Positions 6,756-9,338 of a DNA stretch of 9,338 nucleotides are shown in pieces. Where the stretch lies: NCBI GenBank assembly GCA_902491415.1, contig CABUHP010000047.1, positions 1 through 9,338 on the forward strand, read 5' to 3'. The DNA is from an uncultured Collinsella sp. Lineage in GTDB: Bacteria > Actinomycetota > Coriobacteriia > Coriobacteriales > Coriobacteriaceae. Under the pieces are notes generated by a model, which saw only the letters and a list, made by a program, of their open reading frames with translations, was not told the DNA's origin and did not search any database. Position numbers and translations under genes: made by a program. Numbering within the stretch: the stretch's first letter is position 1; each line of letters begins with the position of its first letter.

Positions 6756-7621
6756 GACAGGCCCTCCATATTCAAAAATGGCGAAGGGTCATCAAAGTAC
6801 TTTGACACCAGACGTTCCATGGTGCCATCGGCAAGCATTTCTTGGTAGGCACGGGTGAGTTTAACGTCGATGCCGCGCGTATCATTGATATCGAAAGCGG
6901 TGCCCAAACCAACCTCTAGCAGCGGCTCATCCAAAATGCGATACGTCACACCATAGTCTTTTTCGTAGGTGAGCAGCGAGGACTCATGCGCGGCGATGGC
7001 GTCGACCAGACCTTCGACGAGCGCCGGGTTCAGGGATGAGCGGTCCGAAAAGCAGTAGAGCTCTTTGATCTGCGGAACGTTTTCATTTGTATGATTGAGC
7101 AAAATGTCCTCGGGCTTGGTGGTGGACTGGACCGCCACGACCTTATCCTCAAGATCGGCAAGCGTGTAGATATCGCTCTGGGGATCGACCGCGACCACCT
7201 GGCGGCTCGCAAGGTACGGGCCGGCCCAACGATACTCGTTTTCGCGACCCGTCATGCTAAAGCTGCCCATGACGCAATCGAGCTCGCCGCTCGCCAGCAG
7301 CTCTTGCTTCTTTTCCCAATCGATCAGCTGGTACTTTGGCTTGTAACCAATGCGGGCCAAAGCCTCGCTCAATATCTCGACATCCAGGCCAACGATATCG
7401 CCGTACTCATCGGTATACACAAACGGTGGATAGAGGTCGCTGCCAACATTGAGCGTCTTAAGGTTGTCGTCTTTGGCTTGCGAGGCGTCCAGGCCTTCTA
7501 ATGCAGACGTCGAGGCTTCGTCATTACGCCCAGAACAGCCAGCTATCGCTACGACAAAGGCGCACGCTACCGCAAGCGCAACAAACAACGATATGGCAAC
7601 CGAGCGACGGGGTCTTTTCAT
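6752..7621 (-). CDS. Type-3 solute-binding lipoprotein (amino-acid-binding-protein family), probable sensor partner of the adjacent kinase
   Basis: This 289-residue protein starts MKRPRRS, then has a hydrophobic core and a lipobox IAGC with lipidated C29, so it should be anchored to the outer face of the membrane. After a short linker, an SBP_bac_3 domain runs from about 55 to 280: LNVGSDLYPPFVY, GDIVGLDVEILSEAL, ELLASGELDCVMGSFSMTGREN, then RWAGPYLASRQVVAV. The family binds amino acids and similar solutes; the ligand here is not readable. ATG at 7621 is chosen because it gives a proper lipoprotein signal and has GGAG 4 nt upstream; the longer frame to 7765 adds residues unlike a signal peptide and crosses a hairpin. 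The stop overlaps the start of the kinase gene by 4 bp, and no ABC permease or ATPase gene is nearby. I infer a role in ligand presentation to the kinase, though supply to a distant transporter is possible. Confidence 0.9.
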   Translation of the reverse strand: MKRPRRSVAISLFVALAVACAFVVAIAGCSGRNDEASTSALEGLDASQAKDDNLKTLNVGSDLYPPFVYTDEYGDIVGLDVEILSEALARIGYKPKYQLIDWEKKQELLASGELDCVMGSFSMTGRENEYRWAGPYLASRQVVAVDPQSDIYTLADLEDKVVAVQSTTKPEDILLNHTNENVPQIKELYCFSDRSSLNPALVEGLVDAIAAHESSLLTYEKDYGVTYRILDEPLLEVGLGTAFDINDTRGIDVKLTRAYQEMLADGTMERLVSKYFDDPSPFLNMEGLS

Positions 7622-7663
7622 CGAGCTCCAGACGATCCTGTTTACAGACTGAAATGGTAGAAA

Positions 7664-7672
7664 ATAATAGCA
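7664..7672 (-). promoter_or_regulatory. Candidate extended -10 promoter for the lipoprotein-kinase operon
   Basis: On the minus strand this reads TGCTATTAT, which fits an extended -10 element (TGn plus a TATAAT-like hexamer). It stands in a locally AT-rich stretch in otherwise GC-rich DNA, 42 bases before the ATG at 7621. No good -35 box was found at normal spacing, as is usual for extended -10 promoters. It was found by eye only. Confidence 0.4.
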
Positions 7673-7717
7673 AACAAAACCACACGAGTGCCCAATGGTT
7701 ACAGACGCTTTACCATA

Positions 7718-7751
7718 CGGGGCCTTCCAGCCGACTTGGCAGAAGGCCCCG
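7718..7751 (-). terminator. Hairpin after the MalY-like gene, possible terminator
   Basis: Arms 7718-7727 (CGGGGCCTTC) and 7742-7751 pair over 10 bp. GCC at 7730-7732 and GGC at 7738-7740 can add an inner stem. It begins 14 bases after the stop of the MalY-like gene, reading on the minus strand. The sequence after it (TATGGTAAAGCG) is not T-rich, so it may terminate weakly, stabilise the mRNA end, or need a factor. It lies upstream of the probable promoter of the lipoprotein-kinase operon and so would separate the two units. Confidence 0.55.
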
Positions 7752-7765
7752 CATGCAGTGCTCAC

Positions 7766-8980
7766 TTACCGTGCATTAAAAACGTAGTGGTCCAGGCGGT
7801 CGCACGCCTCCCTTACGCGCGAAAGCGGCAGCGCCAGATTCACGCGAATGTGGCAGGGCCCGTGGAACGGGCGGCCGTCCTGATACCCCACGCCCACGCG
7901 CGCCCCCGCGTCGAGCAACCACTGAATATCGCGGCCATGCTCGCGGCACCACTCGGTGCAGTCCAGAAACACCATGTACGTGCCCTGCGGACGCGAATAG
8001 GACACGCCCTCAAAATGCTCGTCCACGTAATTGCAGAAGTACTCGATATTGCCGGCAAGCACCTGATTGAGCTCGTCCACCCACTCATAGCCCTGCGGCT
8101 GGTAGGCACCGATAAGCGCATGCATGGAGAGGACATTCATCTCGTTGTAGTGGGTCTTGTTGGACACGGCGCACACGCGGTCGCACAGCGTCTCGTTATA
8201 GATGATGTGGTAGCTGCCGACCAGGCCCGCCAGGTTGAACGTCTTGCTGGGCGCGTAGAGGGCAACCGTGCGCATGCGGGCATCCTCGCTCACCGACTGC
8301 GTCGGGATATGCTTGTGCCCCGGCAGGATGATATCGGACCAAATCTCGTCCGATATCACCACGCAATCGTGCTGGCGATAGATGTCCATGGCGCGCTCGA
8401 TCTCGTCGCGCTCCCATACGCGGCCGCAGGGATTGTGCGGCGAGCAGAACACCGCAGCATGGATGTGGTTTTGGGCGAGCTTGTGCTCCATGTCCTCAAA
8501 GTCCATACGCCACACGCCCTGATCGTCGAGCTTAAGCGGGCTGTGGACAATGTGATAGCCCGCGGCCTCAATGGACTTAGTAAAGCCGATGTAGGTAGGG
8601 CTGTGGACCAGCACCGCATCGCCCGGCTGAACATACGCACGCAGTGTCGACACGACACCGCCCAGCACGCCGTTTTCGTAGCCGATATGTTCAGGGCGCA
8701 GGCCCTCGACGCCATTGCGGCGGCTCTGCCATTCGATGATGCGGTCGAAGTACTCGGCGCGCGGGTTAAAGTAGCCAAACATGGGATGCTGAGCGCGCTG
8801 AATGATGTGCTCCTGGACCGTGGGCACCGTGGCAAAATTCATGTCGGCCACCCACATGGGAATGCGGTCGAAGCCCTCGTCGGGTGCGTTCGGAGCCATA
8901 CCGGGGATCTCGCCCCAGGAGTCAACGGCGATGGAGTCCGTGCCGTGGCGGTCGATAAGCGAGCTAAAGTCGTATTTCAT
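7766..8980 (-). CDS. MalY/PatB-type PLP-dependent aminotransferase / C-S beta-lyase
   Basis: The 404-residue protein is a full-length fold-type I PLP enzyme. It begins MKYDFSSLIDRHGTDSI, typical for the MalY/PatB group, and continues with PMWVADMNFATVP, a Tyr in YENGVLGG, CSPHNPCGRVW (substrate and cofactor region), ISDEIWSDI (Asp contacts the PLP pyridine nitrogen), and SKTFNLAGL with the Schiff-base lysine at about K246. An Arg near the end (HIRVNLALP) should bind the substrate carboxylate. Group members cleave cystathionine or cysteine to pyruvate, ammonia and a thiol such as homocysteine or H2S, and some transaminate. The exact substrate cannot be told. ATG at 8980 is preferred: it matches the family start and has GGGG 6 nt upstream, while the longer frame from GTG 9028 has no ribosome-binding site. 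It is transcribed toward the lipoprotein-kinase operon but separated from it by a hairpin and a likely promoter. Confidence 0.92.
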   Translation of the reverse strand: MKYDFSSLIDRHGTDSIAVDSWGEIPGMAPNAPDEGFDRIPMWVADMNFATVPTVQEHIIQRAQHPMFGYFNPRAEYFDRIIEWQSRRNGVEGLRPEHIGYENGVLGGVVSTLRAYVQPGDAVLVHSPTYIGFTKSIEAAGYHIVHSPLKLDDQGVWRMDFEDMEHKLAQNHIHAAVFCSPHNPCGRVWERDEIERAMDIYRQHDCVVISDEIWSDIILPGHKHIPTQSVSEDARMRTVALYAPSKTFNLAGLVGSYHIIYNETLCDRVCAVSNKTHYNEMNVLSMHALIGAYQPQGYEWVDELNQVLAGNIEYFCNYVDEHFEGVSYSRPQGTYMVFLDCTEWCREHGRDIQWLLDAGARVGVGYQDGRPFHGPCHIRVNLALPLSRVREACDRLDHYVFNAR

Positions 8981-9040
8981 GCTGAGCCCCCGTGCAAAGT
9001 GATTGTTTTGGTAGGCGTTATTGTCCACCAGCGTGGGCGG

Positions 9041-9061
9041 TTTTGGCGCGGAGTTTGGCGC
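9041..9061. repeat. Short direct repeat TTTGGCGC upstream of the MalY-like gene
   Basis: TTTGGCGC occurs twice, at 9042-9049 and 9054-9061, 12 bp apart start to start. This lies 62-81 bases before the ATG of the MalY-like gene, within the 111-bp gap. The placement would fit an operator, but no regulator family is recognised and such short repeats arise by chance. Confidence 0.3.
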
Positions 9062-9091
9062 TTAATTTGACGGGTGCGGACGAATGGCTGG

Positions 9092-9338
9092 TTAGTCTTG
9101 CGCGTCGTTGACGGCGACTACGGTTAGCTGGGTTTCGTCGACCGTAAACGATATGTCGAGTCCGGCGTAGGCCAGATGATAGACGCGGTTTGGCTCGTGC
9201 TTGCTGCCCGCGCGGCGCGGATCTTGGCGAAGGACCTCGACCAAGCCGGGGAGCTTTGCGGGCGAGACCATATCCTGCAGCGCCTGCGGAAACTCAACAT
9301 CGAGCTCTTGCCACGGAGCATCCTCGATCCAGCCGCCG
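9092..9338 (-). CDS. Uncharacterised protein, C-terminal part only
   Basis: A minus-strand frame enters from the right edge (first full codon ends at 9337) and stops with TAA at 9092-9094, giving the last 81 residues of a protein. It reads GGWIEDAPWQELDVEFPQAL, then a proline/glycine-containing middle, then RVYHLAYAGLDISFTVDETQ and a hydrophobic strand LTVVAVND near the end. The beta-rich end vaguely recalls small ParE/RelE-like folds, but no catalytic motif is visible and I do not assign a family. Coding is supported by an unbroken frame, amino-acid composition typical of a soluble protein, and a stop 111 bp before the next gene on the same strand. The start and upstream part are outside the window. 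Confidence 0.65.
   Translation of the reverse strand, partial: GGWIEDAPWQELDVEFPQALQDMVSPAKLPGLVEVLRQDPRRAGSKHEPNRVYHLAYAGLDISFTVDETQLTVVAVNDAQD

Noticed and set aside
5601..6848. Long plus-strand open frame of 415 codons
   Set aside because: It is antisense to the second hybrid kinase and crosses the kinase-lipoprotein overlap. It has no recognisable domain and an Arg/His/Ala-rich composition.
7622..7765. 48-residue N-terminal extension of the solute-binding lipoprotein
   Set aside because: It would run through a hairpin and the likely promoter, and it pushes the lipobox signal peptide away from the N-terminus. ATG 7621 gives a standard lipoprotein signal.
8981..9028. 16-residue N-terminal extension of the MalY-like protein from GTG 9028
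   Set aside because: There is no ribosome-binding site before 9028, and the family start MKYDF matches ATG 8980.
7688..9070. Long plus-strand open frame of 460 codons
   Set aside because: It is antisense to the MalY-like gene, whose family motifs (SKTFNLAGL, SPHNPCGRV, ISDEIW) are unmistakable. The antisense product is rich in His, Ala, Val and Arg, as expected from the complement of a GC-rich gene.
9124..9321. Minus-strand frame of 65 codons at the right edge
   Set aside because: It overlaps the better-supported frame ending at 9092 and has a Ser/Arg-rich shadow composition.

Overview
The window looks like chromosomal DNA from a high-GC Gram-positive anaerobe. The best guess is a Collinsella-like member of the Coriobacteriia. 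This rests on overall GC, Gram-positive-style lipoprotein and signal sequences, NimA-like and MalY-like proteins, and a dense set of hybrid sensor kinases. The assignment is inference from protein style, not from a marker gene.

Layout from left to right. (1) On the minus strand, a two-TM potassium-channel-like protein (543-968) is followed 35 bp downstream by a LOG-family nucleotide phosphoribohydrolase that runs off the left edge (507 to <1). (2) A divergent intergenic region (969-1165) carries a 58-bp near-perfect palindrome that resembles REP-type elements. (3) On the plus strand, a BvgS/EvgS-like hybrid histidine kinase with two fused extracellular solute-binding domains (1166-3970) is followed 42 bp later by a NimA-like flavin-binding protein (4013-4492). 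(4) A perfect 17-bp hairpin (4521-4560) separates this block from a converging minus-strand operon. (5) That operon encodes a solute-binding lipoprotein (6752-7621) and a second hybrid histidine kinase (4563-6755), joined by a 4-bp ATGA start/stop overlap. (6) Upstream of it on the minus strand lie a MalY/PatB-type PLP enzyme (7766-8980) and the C-terminal part of an unrecognised protein (9092 to >9337).

The centre of interest is 1166-7621. Two membrane hybrid kinases face each other tail to tail, and both use periplasmic-binding-protein (Venus-flytrap) modules as input. One has the modules fused in tandem to the kinase; the other has a separate, translationally coupled lipoprotein. No ABC permease or ATPase is present, which suggests the solute-binding proteins are sensors, not transport components. 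Both kinases end in a receiver domain, and the window contains no HPt protein and no DNA-binding response regulator, so the phosphorelay must finish elsewhere. No tRNA, rRNA, CRISPR array, transposase or phage gene was found.
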